Shown piece after piece: positions 14,401 through 25,477 of a DNA stretch of 64,000 nt. This stretch comes from Dipetalonema caudispina. Its lineage: Eukaryota; Nematoda; Chromadorea; Rhabditida; Onchocercidae. The DNA lies in the NCBI GenBank assembly GCA_013365325.1, contig JABVXV010000024.1, forward strand, positions 372,001-436,000, given 5' to 3'. Each line of letters opens with the position of its first letter. The first letter of the stretch is position 1. The notes beneath the pieces were generated by a model. That model made no database searches. It saw only the letters and a program-made list of their open reading frames with translations, and was not told the DNA's origin. Position numbers and translations under genes: made by a program.

Positions 14401-14970
14401 TTCTATTTTTACTATATTTTATCTCTCCTAAGTTTCCGCAATTCAACATGCGTACCGAAAAAGAATCATCGGAAACTGAAGGAGGTGTAGATTCACGAAT
14501 GCACATTTGTAGCGCAGACGCATTCTTTCGAGATGATGTTGATCGCAATGAACGTGTGTCAGCCGAAACCGTTGTATCTATCCGCTCGGAAATTGAAGAC
14601 TGCCGTGAAAGCGCCTCCGAACTGGTACCAGTCCAAATCTCTCTGCCTACCATCTCCATTTCTTCACCTGTTTCAAATTCATATATTTAAAGTATTATCC
14701 ACTACATATTATGATTCTAATAAGTAACACAAACACCAAGTAATTTTGGTGGCGAAAAAAGGCCTGTGAGGAATGGGAAGGTTCATCTTTGTAGCACTTT
14801 ATTCTGTAACTCTATGAATAATATTCAATGGAATGGGCAAGGAATTAACCTCCAACGGTTGCCATTTTTAACGTGCAGGAAGATCCGTTTGAGTTTGGCT
14901 TTCTTTTACCTCGTCCGCGAGGTCGAAATGCAGGAATACTGTCCCCTTCGCTTGGCGTTATTGGCGACAT
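8446..14970 (-). CDS. csr-1: Argonaute of WAGO clade, CSR-1-like
   Basis: Small-RNA-guided PAZ/PIWI protein. Twenty exons join in phase: 14970-14910, 14667-14456, 14316-14138, 13925-13707, 13488-13344, 13179-12962, 12643-12014, 11901-11830, 11597-11462, 11276-11142, 11067-10981, 10903-10806, 10661-10486, 10323-10158, 9999-9876, 9746-9543, 9430-9289, 9187-9087, 8928-8738, 8569-8446. They total 3420 nt, 1139 residues. The N-terminal 200 residues are low-complexity with FRPRGRG. PAZ lies about residues 400-625 (ending [14 protein letters not shown]) and PIWI about 780-1110. Slicer positions read D861 (GYDVCHP), E910 (PRKEQ), D945 (RDGVSEGQ) and D1085 ([10 protein letters not shown]). WAGO-like marks are [10 protein letters not shown] and WAKRGRNNF. 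Most WAGOs have lost slicer residues, whereas CSR-1 keeps them and carries RG motifs, hence the call. Another slicing WAGO is the main alternative. The acceptor of exon 7 (ATTAAAG) is weak. Symbol tentative; Argonaute identity firm. Confidence 0.9.
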
Positions 14971-14985
14971 TAATATTAAATTGTT

Positions 14986-14988
14986 CTG
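14986..14988 (-). other. Likely trans-splice acceptor for the Argonaute gene
   Basis: TTTCATTGCAG lies 15 bases before the start codon on the minus strand. This supports exon 1 and the short RG-bearing N-terminus. It could alternatively close a 5'UTR intron. Confidence 0.55.
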
Positions 14989-17266
14989 CAATGAAATGAT
15001 CTGCACAATTCAATCTAATACAATCATGAGAAAAAACTTCAACGTTTGCATCAAATCTACTGATGAATCAATTCAATCAAAGCTATATGCATCCATTAAA
15101 ACTCTAAAAAACGTGAACTCAGTAGTCGATGACGACAGAGAATTAGTATAAAGATATGAGTTTTAGTTATAAAGACGATAATATGAAAGAAACAGAAACG
15201 GATTGATACTACCAAAGGGATAAAATGAGCTTGAAACCATCCAGTATCGATGATGGAACACAATAGAGAGAGATTTAGTCGCAGTGTACTGGAATTTCAC
15301 TTCAGAGATAATCTTTTCAGGATTATCTTATATAATTAAGAGAAATGAGGAAAATAACCGAAACTAGAGAATGAATCATGCTATCGTCTTGATTCTCTTA
15401 AATTACGAAAAATAAACAATACACATTTCACTTCTCTCTCTTTAACAATTACCACCTATTACTTACAACTGCATAGCTTATTCTACTGAAATTCATAGTT
15501 AAGGTGAGAAAATTGTATGAATCTATCGTAATACATGTTAATAGCAGTCATTCTTACCGCATAACGAAACAACTCAGAATGATTGCTATTTATTGTTACG
15601 GAAGTAATCGAAAGATGATGGAAGTCTATTCCCGGTTGATCTACCCAAAGTGTAAGACTGAATGATAAGATATAAGATGAATGACAAAGATAGACTAAAT
15701 GAAATCCTAATTTCTAAATCTTTTTTCTATATTTTTCATTCTTTCTTAATTAAATATCAGAAAATTAGCACAATTCAAGACCGAAAGAATGATAAATGAA
15801 ATAGTGTAAATGGTGATAATAAAAGATAGGAGAGATACAAACAGCAACGTCACATGCATGTTATACAGCAGAATAATGACAACAAAAAAAAGCTTAAGAG
15901 AATAATCCGGAGTGTATCACCTGATCAGATCATTTGAATCTTTCCCAATCAATCAGAGATATCCTTTCTAGATAATAATCATACAAAGATAACATAAATG
16001 CTTAGACTTATCATGTAAGATTACAATGTATTTATGTGAAAGGAAGAAAATGAATAACCGACCGAGAAAACATGTGATAATAGCAACCAGCCCAACAATA
16101 TGAAAATAATGCACTGAAAGGGTCCCATTCATGGGCAGTTATTTAAATTGTCATTGTATAGTGGTGAAAATTTGCATAAGCTATGAGAGAGCATTACAGG
16201 ATGATAGTCTATTGATTGACTATCGCAAGGATTCAATTCCCTTTAACTACATCATATCAGTAAAATTAAGTTTGAAGCTAATTACAGATTTTTTCTTGTT
16301 TTTCAGAGCTTTTCCTTTATGAATGTTTAAACTGATGAATTTAACTGCAACTATGGATGACATCCCTACTACTAATTATTTACAATTCGTATGAGTGATG
16401 TCCCGTCATAATAGGTTAATGATGGTATTGTGAATGTTTTCTTTGGGATTTGTTGAGAAAGATTTGATTAGGTGTAATCGAACTATGATGAAGGCTTATT
16501 AGTTAGGAGAGAGAGAGAGGTTTATTATCGATGTCATAACACAAATTTAGAGTTGAAGGATTGTTGACAAAAATAATAGTACGCGACAGGAAAACATAGT
16601 TGACTCCCCCTATTATTATTATGATGATATTTACATTCTTTATTTGGATGGAGTTATAAAATTGTTATCAATAACCACTTGACACAAAGTTGTTTTCAAT
16701 GGTAATTAGAATAATTTCTCAATCTGAAATAAACATCTTGCAATTTGATAAGGAAATTATTAAATATTTGAAATTTGGAAGAAAAAATTAATAATATTAA
16801 TAGTATTGAGATATCCTAAAATTTTGTGTTATGAATTAAAATTTGAATTATTTTCGGGTTTCCGACACATGTGCAATACAATCTGTTAGACTCATCGGTA
16901 TCAAGTACCATCTCCACTTGGTACCATTATCTTTCGGATGCCATCGAACAGTTAATCATCCTCAAAAATGGCCTTCCATAATGCAATGATTGTTCCTTAA
17001 ATGGATAGTACAATGACTTAATAACTGTTTCAATAATGTGGTATTCGAGTAAAAGGATTTTCAGTTCATAACATTTCTCATACTATCTCCCGCACACTTC
17101 ATCACGAACTGTTCTCTTGGATATTTTCCATTCCATATCACTGCTAAAAGAGGGAATAATTGAACCGTGCAAGCTTTCTTCATTCTAAGACGATGTCTAT
17201 CCTCTCATTTTCATCACTAATATTATCGTATCATAATATCATCAATGATAGAAGTCTCCTTATCAC

Positions 17267-17297
<31 letters not shown>

Positions 17298-18007
17298 AGA
17301 TGAAGTGTGCTGATACGTCAAACTTTTCATAATGTAACTCTCATGACGCGTTAATGTTAACACGCAGTTTGATACTATACGAACGTTATATATATATAGG
17401 AAGTATTTATTGAGGGATCTACTAATTCGGCATTAATTTTTTCAAATTTCTAACTACTAAATAACCTGAAATGGATTTTTTTAGAATATCTGAATTCATT
17501 ATGAATATCTGAATTCACTCATCTCTTTTTATTGCTTCCAGTAGTTTCTTATCTATTTGTTAAATCTTTTCATAAAAGAAAATCCTTTAATATGATTCAG
17601 AAATTACTCTTTCACGAAAGGAAATTCTTCGATTTGATTTGGAAATTATTAACTTTTTTTGACAGAATGTGATATCTAAGAAGATTACCTCTGTGACTTC
17701 GAATTGGTTCAAGAGCTGAGAAGGAATTGGAATGAGGCAAAGAAGGATGTGAACATTTTGATAAGACGTGAATAAAATGTTGAATCTCAATCCTTGTTTG
17801 AAGTATGAGAACAGTTGTTCAGGATGATTGGAGGTAGTCGTTCCCTCAGATGCACGCCATGATGGTTCGAATCTATTGGATACAGCTAAACAAACATTAT
17901 CTCACTTCTGCTCGTATAAAAGGTATAATTGCAGGTGACACGTGCAGAATTTTGTGAAGGGTTGTACAACTATCGGCAATTTTTTAATCGCAATTCCCCT
18001 TTTATCT
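14989..18007. promoter_or_regulatory. Divergent promoter region, Argonaute (-) and DRAP1 (+)
   Basis: A 3-kb gene-free region between two genes transcribed away from each other, so it should contain both promoters. Visible elements are a GA run at about 16506-16520, a (CT)14 tract at 17270-17297, a short TATATATATA at about 17389-17398, and a direct repeat of GAATATCTGAATTCA at 17484-17498 and 17503-17517. No conserved coding sequence was found. Confidence 0.5.
17270..17297. repeat. (CT)14 microsatellite
   Basis: Fourteen perfect CT units lie about 730 bp upstream of the DRAP1 start codon. On the minus strand this is a GA tract of the kind bound by GAGA-type factors in other animals. A role here is inferred only. 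Confidence 0.9.
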
Positions 18008-18009
18008 AG
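18008..18009 (+). other. Likely trans-splice acceptor for DRAP1
   Basis: TTTTATCTAG ends 18 bases before the DRAP1 start codon. This is consistent with spliced-leader addition or a 5'UTR intron. Confidence 0.5.
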
Positions 18010-18027
18010 GCTTCTGAACCCTTCGTG

Positions 18028-19731
18028 ATGGATATTAAAAGTAGCGGAAATTCCGAATGCGTTGGACCGTGTTCCAGTGGTATGACAAGTTTGGGTGCGG
18101 TACCTGCACCTATTCGTAAGCGACGTTTCAGCAGTGCGAAAATTCAACCGGTTAGTTTCTTTTTTTTCTCTCTTTAATTTAAGATTTTTTTCATACCTTG
18201 CTGCTTATCTCGTTTCTGTTTTAGCAGTACTGTGCTGTATGCGAGTTTTATGCACAACAAATTTTATCGAGGATTTTCAGACAAATGAAATTAATTTCGG
18301 AGATCAGTAGATTTAATCGTTATACATTTAAAGTCAGGGTCGGATTTCGTCACAAAGTGGCCAGGAATCAATTTGAAATTATTTCAGATTTGCAATTTCA
18401 GACTCGAGTAAAACGGGTAATGCAAAGTGACGATGAGATTGGCCGTATGGTTGCATCTGTACCGGTAGCTATTGGTCGAGCTATGGAACATTTTGCTGAG
18501 AAACTACTTGAAACTGCTGCGCAGTGTGTCTTATATTCGACATCACGCACTTTGTCCCCATCACATTTGTAACTTTTTAGATTTATTATACCGTCAAATT
18601 GCAATGGTTTTGTCGTGTTTAGTTTAAAGTTTAGCATATGTCTAACTTTAGTCATTCAACCAGTGTACATTAACCATAAAGTACCAAATCAGAATGTAGC
18701 TAGCATTGTTCGGTCGTAGAAGAGATGAACATATAAAAAAATTGTGGGTGCTCTACTAATCCATTTATATTATATGTATTTTTAGAAAACAAGCTGTAAT
18801 GCAAACTCCGCACTTTAAGTTTTTGGAATCATTGGTTCGAGAAGTACCTTTACCGCCATCAGCAGGATCCGAAGTGCATTGGAGAACTGATCTGGCCGAC
18901 CAACCTTCGTTTTCGGGTTTTTATCCGTCAGGTTCTCGGTTTTGTTTTATTTGTTTATTATTTTGTTTTCATTGCATCTTACCTAACGTTTGGAACTGTG
19001 CCGTGATTTGTATTTCTGTTGTAATAATGTTATAGTTTTTCCGCTCTCTTTAATTTGAATCACTTATTTTGATTTTTTCATCTGTGAGTATTATTCCCAA
19101 ATATTCTTTGCCTATAATTTAGTTGTTATTTAGGTACTGCAACAGATCCTTCTTGCCATTTGGGTATGTCGATGTTAGCGGCGCAAATAGGTTTGCCAAA
19201 ATTGCCATCCAGTGGAAATCTGTTGAGTACTAAAAGAAAACAAAGTAATGGTGAAGTGGATGGCAACGAAACAAAGCCGAAAAGAGGACGGCCGCGAAAA
19301 GTGAAAAGAGAGGAGAAGTACAGTGTTCTTGGTATTGAGATGTTAGAAGTAGTGAGGGACAGGATAGGGTTGGGATCTGACTTTATCAGTTTTTGAATTT
19401 CATGAAAAAGCATAAACTCTTGGTTTCATATTACATTGGTCATAATTTTAATTACCTAAATTTGGCTAAATCATTTTTTTTCAGATGCGTTGATGATGAC
19501 GGTTTACTTTTGGATGACAAGCCTTTGGGTCGTGTTGCAGATATAAATACACTATCGAACGGGATAGTGCTTAGCGATCGAGAGCTTATGCCTCCTCCTA
19601 ATGTTTTACCGATACGTGTTCTTACAGCTACTGCATTTGTGGACAATAAACGGAACTCACCATCAACGAGTCTACTTTCTCCATCTAAGATAAACAATAA
19701 CAATGGTGAACAAAGGCACTCAACTGTGTAA
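18028..19731 (+). CDS. DRAP1: NC2-alpha / DRAP1 histone-fold corepressor
   Basis: Alpha subunit of negative cofactor 2, which pairs with Dr1 (NC2-beta) through a histone fold and holds TBP on promoter DNA, blocking TFIIA/TFIIB entry. Five exons join in phase: 18028-18150, 18402-18568, 18786-18931, 19134-19317, 19485-19731. They total 867 nt, 288 residues. The histone fold occupies about residues 42-115: TRVKRVMQSDDEIGRM, VPVAIGRAMEHFAEKLL, and HLKQAVMQ joining across exons 2 and 3, followed by FKFLESLVREVP. The C-terminal half is longer than in vertebrate DRAP1 (about 205 residues from memory). It carries a basic KRGRPRK motif at 195-201 that matches an AT-hook core, then an acidic patch and a Ser/Asn-rich tail. 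Exon 2 has two tandem acceptors 14 bases apart; only the second keeps the frame. The call is firm. Confidence 0.93.
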
Positions 19732-20546
19732 TGGCCAGATTATTTGCGATTACCGACAGCAGTCTTTACAATTTCGGCTTTGCAAGCATGATTCCAAAAA
19801 TGTTGCTGCTGTTACAAATCCCAAAATACCGTAGTGATTTCGTTTCATTTTGATTTCTCTTTCTGTATATTAATTATTGTTATAGCAGTACCATTTTCGC
19901 GATAAGATACCTATATAGTTTGATGATGAAAGCAGTTTTAAGAACTTGTAAACACTTAGATTAACGATTGAAATGAGTTGTTATAGTGTGACTGTCATAG
20001 ATTTCTAAAATTGATATTTCTAAATTTTTCTTTTTGATTTTTCGCTGATAGGAAAAAAGACAAGATGGACTTGTTTGTGATCACTGAGCCTCATTTGGGC
20101 TAACCTGCCGTACAACTTTGTTTTGTTTACTTGTCACTTCATTTGATGGTGTTTGTTCTTATTCCTGTTGATTGTTTAAATTCGAGGTAGTATAAACGTG
20201 TTTGTTTATTCGTCTTTTAATCTGTACTTAGTTTCGTGGCTTTTTGATCATCCTTGATTTCTTGCTATCCATGAATATGCGTATGGAGCTTAATCCAGGA
20301 CTTTGTTTTTACGTTGGTTTAGATCGCGTATTACAATTGAATTGGTTGAATATATTGTTAAATTTCTAGTTTATAAACAGATTGTTTAATATTATCAAGT
20401 TTGAAAATGGAACAGAACAGTTGAGAAAGGGGAAAAGTAATCAGTTTCACAGGAAGTCTGAAATTGGTTTGGTACTTAATTCTAGAGTTTGCCATTAAAA
20501 TTTATTTGGAATTTTTCGGGCAAGAGGCACAACTTCGCAAGAATTA
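19732..20546. other. Intercistronic region, DRAP1 to FNTB
   Basis: About 0.8 kb between two plus-strand genes. It must hold the DRAP1 3' end and the FNTB leader. No extra exon or strong acceptor immediately before the FNTB ATG was seen. Confidence 0.5.
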
Positions 20547-23500
20547 ATGGATGGATTGCCAGTGATGTACGACTTCAATGCCTTCGATGAGAAGTACGCT
20601 TTTGATGATGATGGCTTCTTTACCTACAGTAGTACGGAGCAGGTACGTTAAAAGAGTAGATCATTCGGAATATCTTAGGTTCTGGTTATCTAGATGCACT
20701 TTTCTGGATATAAAGAAAGCAGTCGTGTTTCGATTTCGGGAAGAAAGAAGCAGCGACCCATTTTGATTCAAATTTTCCCTAAATTTGCTGTGACTGCTAT
20801 CATTTTTGGTGTTATTTGATATACGTGAATTTTACTCTTTATAGTTACGGCTGATGACTTGCATGTGGTAGTCTTTCCTGATTGCCGTGTTTTATGTGAA
20901 AAATGGTCAAGATGTAATTTCATAATGTTTTATTTTCTCGGGTGTTGATGACATTGGTTTCCAGAAGCGAGTTGAAGAACTTGCCAGAGAACAAGCTCGA
21001 AAATTCGTCGATGCTTATTTGGACAGTGTGGATGAGGATTCAGAATATGCTCCGACATTGTGCAGAACTCTTCACGCTAGGCTTGTTTGTCGATCTTTAA
21101 AGCAGTTGGGGAAGTCATGCTCGGTAAGGAAGTTTACATTCAGAGTGTAAGTTAAGGCCTAATAAGAAATAGTGATTGTCATTTCCTTAATTTTTGAAAT
21201 AACCAGAAACTTTCCTCTTTCAAAATGATAAACTTGAAAGTTAATTTCAGTTGTTGAGAGATCTCTTATCCAGTAATATAATATCCTTTACGAACCACTT
21301 TATGCTACACAGGATGGGATGATTAGAGAAACGTTTGACTACACTGTAATTTTTAATCGAGAGATAATTGTAATTAAAAAGGAGTTCGACAGAAACTTCT
21401 TCTGTGTAGTTCAAATTTTTTCTAAATATTTTATATATTATTCAGCATCTCGATGCATCGCGGCCATGGTTCTGTTATTGGGGAATGCACAGTTTAAGGC
21501 TTTTGGAAGCATCGCTCGATGAAAACTTAACTTCTAGGTGTATTTTGTTAGAATGTTTATTGAATTGGTAGTAATGCTGATTATATATAAGTCCATATCA
21601 GTGATTTTTCATTGAATATAAAAATAAGACCCAAAAGTCAAAAAAACAGAAACGTATTTGGTTTTGTTCATTAAAATGATACTTTTCCAGCATTGTTCGA
21701 TTTCTGAAAACCTGTGAATGGCCTACTGGTGGATACGGAGGCGAGCAGTTTCTTTGGTTCATTTGACAGACATGTATGCGAGAACCTTTTTTACAAGAGA
21801 CATTTTAACTGTTAGTCATGAGAACATCTAGCGTGTTGACTTGCTTTATTATTTGTTATGTCATAGAGCTAAAGATGAAATGTTAAGGTGGCCCAGGGCA
21901 GTATCCACATTTAGCAACAACATATGGTGCGGTAATGGCACTAGTAAGCATCGGTACCGACGAAGCGCTTGCAAGTATCGACAGGTTCATATTGTTTGTA
22001 ATATCTATCATTTTTAATTCATTTCAGTTTGTTTTTGGAAAAGAGAAATTTGACTTGTTAACATCAATTCATAATGAAGCTTTGTGAGAATTGGAGTTAC
22101 TTCGACCATAATACAGTCTATGCATACATGCATGCACTTTGTTGATATCAGAAAATGCAATTGAAATAATAGCATCAGTGCTTTAGGAGAACTTTGAGAG
22201 ATTTCCTACATTCTGTAAAACGCTCTGATGGTGGGTTTGCATTACATACTGGCGGTGAAGCTGATATGCGAGGGTCGTACTGTGCCCTTGCTGTTGCTTC
22301 TATTACGAATATTTTAGATGATCAGCTAAGGAAAGACGCAGATAGTTGGATTATCAGGTTGTTTTTTCCAAGAATTTATCCAATAATATAAATTTAAGGG
22401 AATGAACTGCTAAACGTAGTCTTTTTATTTTCTCTTCTTGTCATGAGCTTTACTTTTGTAATTGTGGAATTTCCCTTCTAAATTAAATGAGAGTTCAGTT
22501 CAGCTGTCAAACATATGAGGGTGGTTTCGGTGGCGAACGGTGCTGTGAAGCACATGGCGGTTACACATTCTGTGGGGTGGCTGCATTAATGCTACTAGGA
22601 AAAAGTGCATTAATTCATGTATCATCGTTGTACAGATGGCTTGCGCAAAAACAAATGAAATTTGAAGGGGGATTTCAAGTAAGTCAAATTCAAACTTAGA
22701 ATTTTGATAGCTTCAATTACCTCGATAAATTGTTTACACATGAGCTTAGTGTTGCTAGAAAAGGGATCAAAGCATTTTGATTTGACGTCCTCCATTCGTT
22801 ACTTTTTCTTGCAGATAAAGACAGGATGTTTTAAGAGAAGATGAAGATGCATTTCGATATTAAACTGGAATTTCCAAAGAGACTGATTTAATTTCTTCTT
22901 TTTTTCAGGGTAGAACAAATAAATTGGTTGATGGTTGTTATAGTTTTTGGCTAGCTGCCGTGTTTCCAATGTTAGAAGTTGCCCAGCTTGCTATAGGAAG
23001 CAAACTTTCTGCATCCTTTGATGGAAAAGCGTTACAAGAATATATTCTAGTTGCTTGTCAAGATATCGAAAACGGTGGCTTACGGGACAAACCAGACAAG
23101 TTCGCACTACATGTCTTTTAATTTGTTTATGAATCTTGGTAGCTCTAGTTTAATCTGGATAATCATTTGTGTCATTTCCTGAGTGTCTTAAGGATTGTTC
23201 CAATTGGGATTTAGAATTTCCAGGAAGAAAATTAGGAATTTCGAAATTTGGGGAAGCAAAGTTGTGGAGTTGTGACAGGTTGTAGATAATCTGAATTCAG
23301 GACTTTTGATACATAGTCAGCTTCAGTTTAAAAGATTGTCCCAGTTAAATTTAACTAATTAAGTTCCATGACTACAAAATATTCAATACGTAAGCGGTGT
23401 AACGACCAGATCTATTTTTCGAATTTAAATTGAATCATCTGATGTTGAAGGTCAAGCGATTTATACCACACGTGTTACGTTTTGAGTGGTCTTTCTATTG

Positions 23501-23918
23501 CACAGTATTACACAACGGATGCTATTGTTGGTGGCGAAATTAATCGTTTGGTATGAGTTTCACTTATTAATGGCTAGTTTCCAACAAAGTCTGTTTCATT
23601 TGCATCATGATTTAGAAATTGCACCATTTGAACTAAGTTAAAAGATGGTAGGAATTGTATCTCAGGCATAAATCCAAATAATATCGTTCCATGGACTTGT
23701 AACACATAAAGGTGGGAGAGGGGTGAGGGAGGGGGTAGGAGTAGGGGTAGATTTGGTTCGTTATACAGTCAGGTTATTAAGTAAATAGTTTTTTAAAAAG
23801 CGAAGCAATTAATTTAATGTTTTTCATTTTATAGGCAAGGTTGTCGCCAGTATATAACATCTGCGTGACTGCAGAAAGGAAGGCACGAGAATATTTTGGT
23901 AAACCAAAAATAATCTGA
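20547..23918 (+). CDS. FNTB: Protein farnesyltransferase beta subunit
   Basis: Catalytic zinc subunit that, with the alpha subunit, transfers farnesyl from FPP to the Cys of CaaX proteins such as Ras and lamins in the cytosol. Ten exons join in phase: 20547-20642, 20965-21123, 21446-21537, 21691-21740, 21888-21984, 22187-22357, 22504-22678, 22909-23099, 23451-23550, 23835-23918. They total 1215 nt, 404 residues. Family blocks appear in order: HLDASRPWFCYW, then GGYGGGPGQYPHLA spliced across exons 4/5, GGFALHTGGEADMRGSYCA, EGGFGGERCCEAHGGYTFCG, FEGGFQGRTNKLVDGCYSFW and LYHTCYVLSGLSIAQ. Predicted zinc ligands are D288, C290 and H350, all present. The exon 4/5 intron has GC-AG ends. The last intron carries a G-rich tract. 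A CaaX geranylgeranyltransferase beta subunit is less likely, given the HLDASRPW and EGG pattern. Confidence 0.95.
21741..21887 (+). other. GC-AG intron in FNTB
   Basis: Exon 4 stops inside a glycine-rich motif at GGATACGGAG followed by GCGAGC. Exon 5 starts after TGTTAAG with GTGGCCCAGG. Joining them in phase 1 restores GGYGGGPGQYPHL, nearly invariant in the family. No GT donor gives this protein. Confidence 0.8.
23714..23747 (+). other. G-quadruplex-type tract in last FNTB intron
   Basis: Five runs of three to five G separated by one to eight bases lie on the plus (sense) strand, in an otherwise AT-rich intron. The first four runs meet the usual G3 loop 1-7 rule. Structure in RNA or DNA is inferred, not shown. 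Confidence 0.75.
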
Positions 23919-25466
23919 CGAAGAGTTGAAATCAAGTTTATTGAAGCTTTTGGAAAGTATCTCATTACAGACTTAATGTTTGAATTTTATTAAATCTTAC
24001 GGGACGTTTATCTTTATCATTATACCGTTTACTTAAAATTTCGGTATGCCGTTTTGCTTGCATAACCATTGTTTGGATTTACAAAAATCCTCCTTAAATA
24101 GCTATAGTTCTGCTATACGTATTATGGAATTTAAATCTGATTCCCTTACACAATGTTGCTGTAATTCCTTTAAGATTACTTCGAAAAAAAAAAAAAAAAA
24201 AAAAAGACGAATAGCAGAACCATATCGTTTTATTAATGCTGAGTTTAAAGAATGTGCAGTGGCCAGGAAATTCAAAATTTGCGGTATGTCGTATTCGTTG
24301 TCGGTGTGTTTAAGAGTATTTATTTTAAATTGTTTCGATAGGCAACTTTTGAGTGATATTACTTAATGTTTCGGTGGTGATATGCGACTACATTTCGGAA
24401 ATTGCCGTTAATTTTTCTAAAGAGGCTCGGATACTAATTGCTATAGTGTTATTCCACATGCAGTTCGGATTCCAAAATTGCTACTGGTTCGTAATACCGT
24501 TGACTTCATTAGTTAAAGCACGGGCGGTATATTCTCATCTTAATGGAAGCTTGAGAGCTAATTTCTCTGATGCTTCCCACTCTCTTCGCTTGATAAAATG
24601 GATCTTCATCCATATTTTTCACTATATCACCATTGTTTGTTAACTTATTTCCTAATGTAATTTTTTAATTGAAAAATGCCATGTTGTTTAGTTTTTGTTA
24701 AAGCTATTGTAACATTTTGGAATGTGTAATTTGATATATTTTTGAATGGTTACACCGGAAAAGTAAATTTTTGTTGCTGCTTTTTCAATATTGTTTTACT
24801 GAATTTATTTTCTGTTGGAACGGAAATTTCATTTACCATTCTTCGATATCACGCGAAATTTCACTTTTGATTCTAACTTTTCGTTTTCAACTATTTCGAG
24901 TTTTTCTTGGCTAGTTTCATTCATAATGTGTAATAGTCCCATCCTCTGATCATAAAAACATAATTTATAAGTAGCGAAGCTATTGAGTATATGAGAAAAG
25001 TATTCATTGGGAGCTTTTTTTGGTAGTTGAGATTGTTGGAAAAGATTCCACAATAGTATGCGATGAACTGATTACTGCTTATCGACAGTGACCTGGTTGA
25101 AGCTTCATGCAAATTGACGTAACTTTCTTTGCAACCAATTCGAAATTTTGCCATTTGTTCTTTTTATCAGCTTTTAATTTAGACGTGCTTTTCCTAATTT
25201 TAGAGGTCTGTCCGAAAAGTTGATGTCAAATCAGAAGTTTTTTGATTCGGATTTAGTTTTTCTGATTGATTTTTACAATTGATTCCTGTTTTTTAAATAT
25301 TAGGAAGTTGTGTGTTTAAGTTCCGTTTCTCATTTTTAATACTAATTTGAGATTTTCTTGTGTTTTTAACTATATATTTATATGAGAGGAATTTTAGATT
25401 CGTATTGTTTGTCTCTTATTAGCAAGAATGGTTAGCTCTATTGAAAACTTGTTTTTCCATTTAAAG
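23919..25466. other. Intercistronic region, FNTB to CEBPZ
   Basis: About 1.5 kb on the same strand. It holds the FNTB 3' end, an A run of 22 at 24184-24205 and, on the minus strand at 24829-25053, a short open frame with a charged C-terminus (NETSQEKLEIVENEK) that I could not connect to any start or exon. No recognised gene. Confidence 0.5.
25465..25466 (+). other. Likely trans-splice acceptor for CEBPZ
   Basis: CCATTTAAAG ends 11 bases before the CEBPZ ATG behind a pyrimidine-rich stretch. Spliced-leader addition or a 5'UTR intron would both fit. Confidence 0.45.
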
Positions 25467-25477
25467 ATTGAAGATAA

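Noticed and set aside
17864..17873. GGTTCGAATC, a tRNA B-box-like sequence
   Set aside because: The flanks do not form a five-pair T stem and no A box or acceptor stem lies at the right distance.
24829..25154. Minus-strand open frames between FNTB and CEBPZ
   Set aside because: The charged tail looked coding, but no acceptor or start joins it in phase, and the upstream ATG frame ends in another phase.
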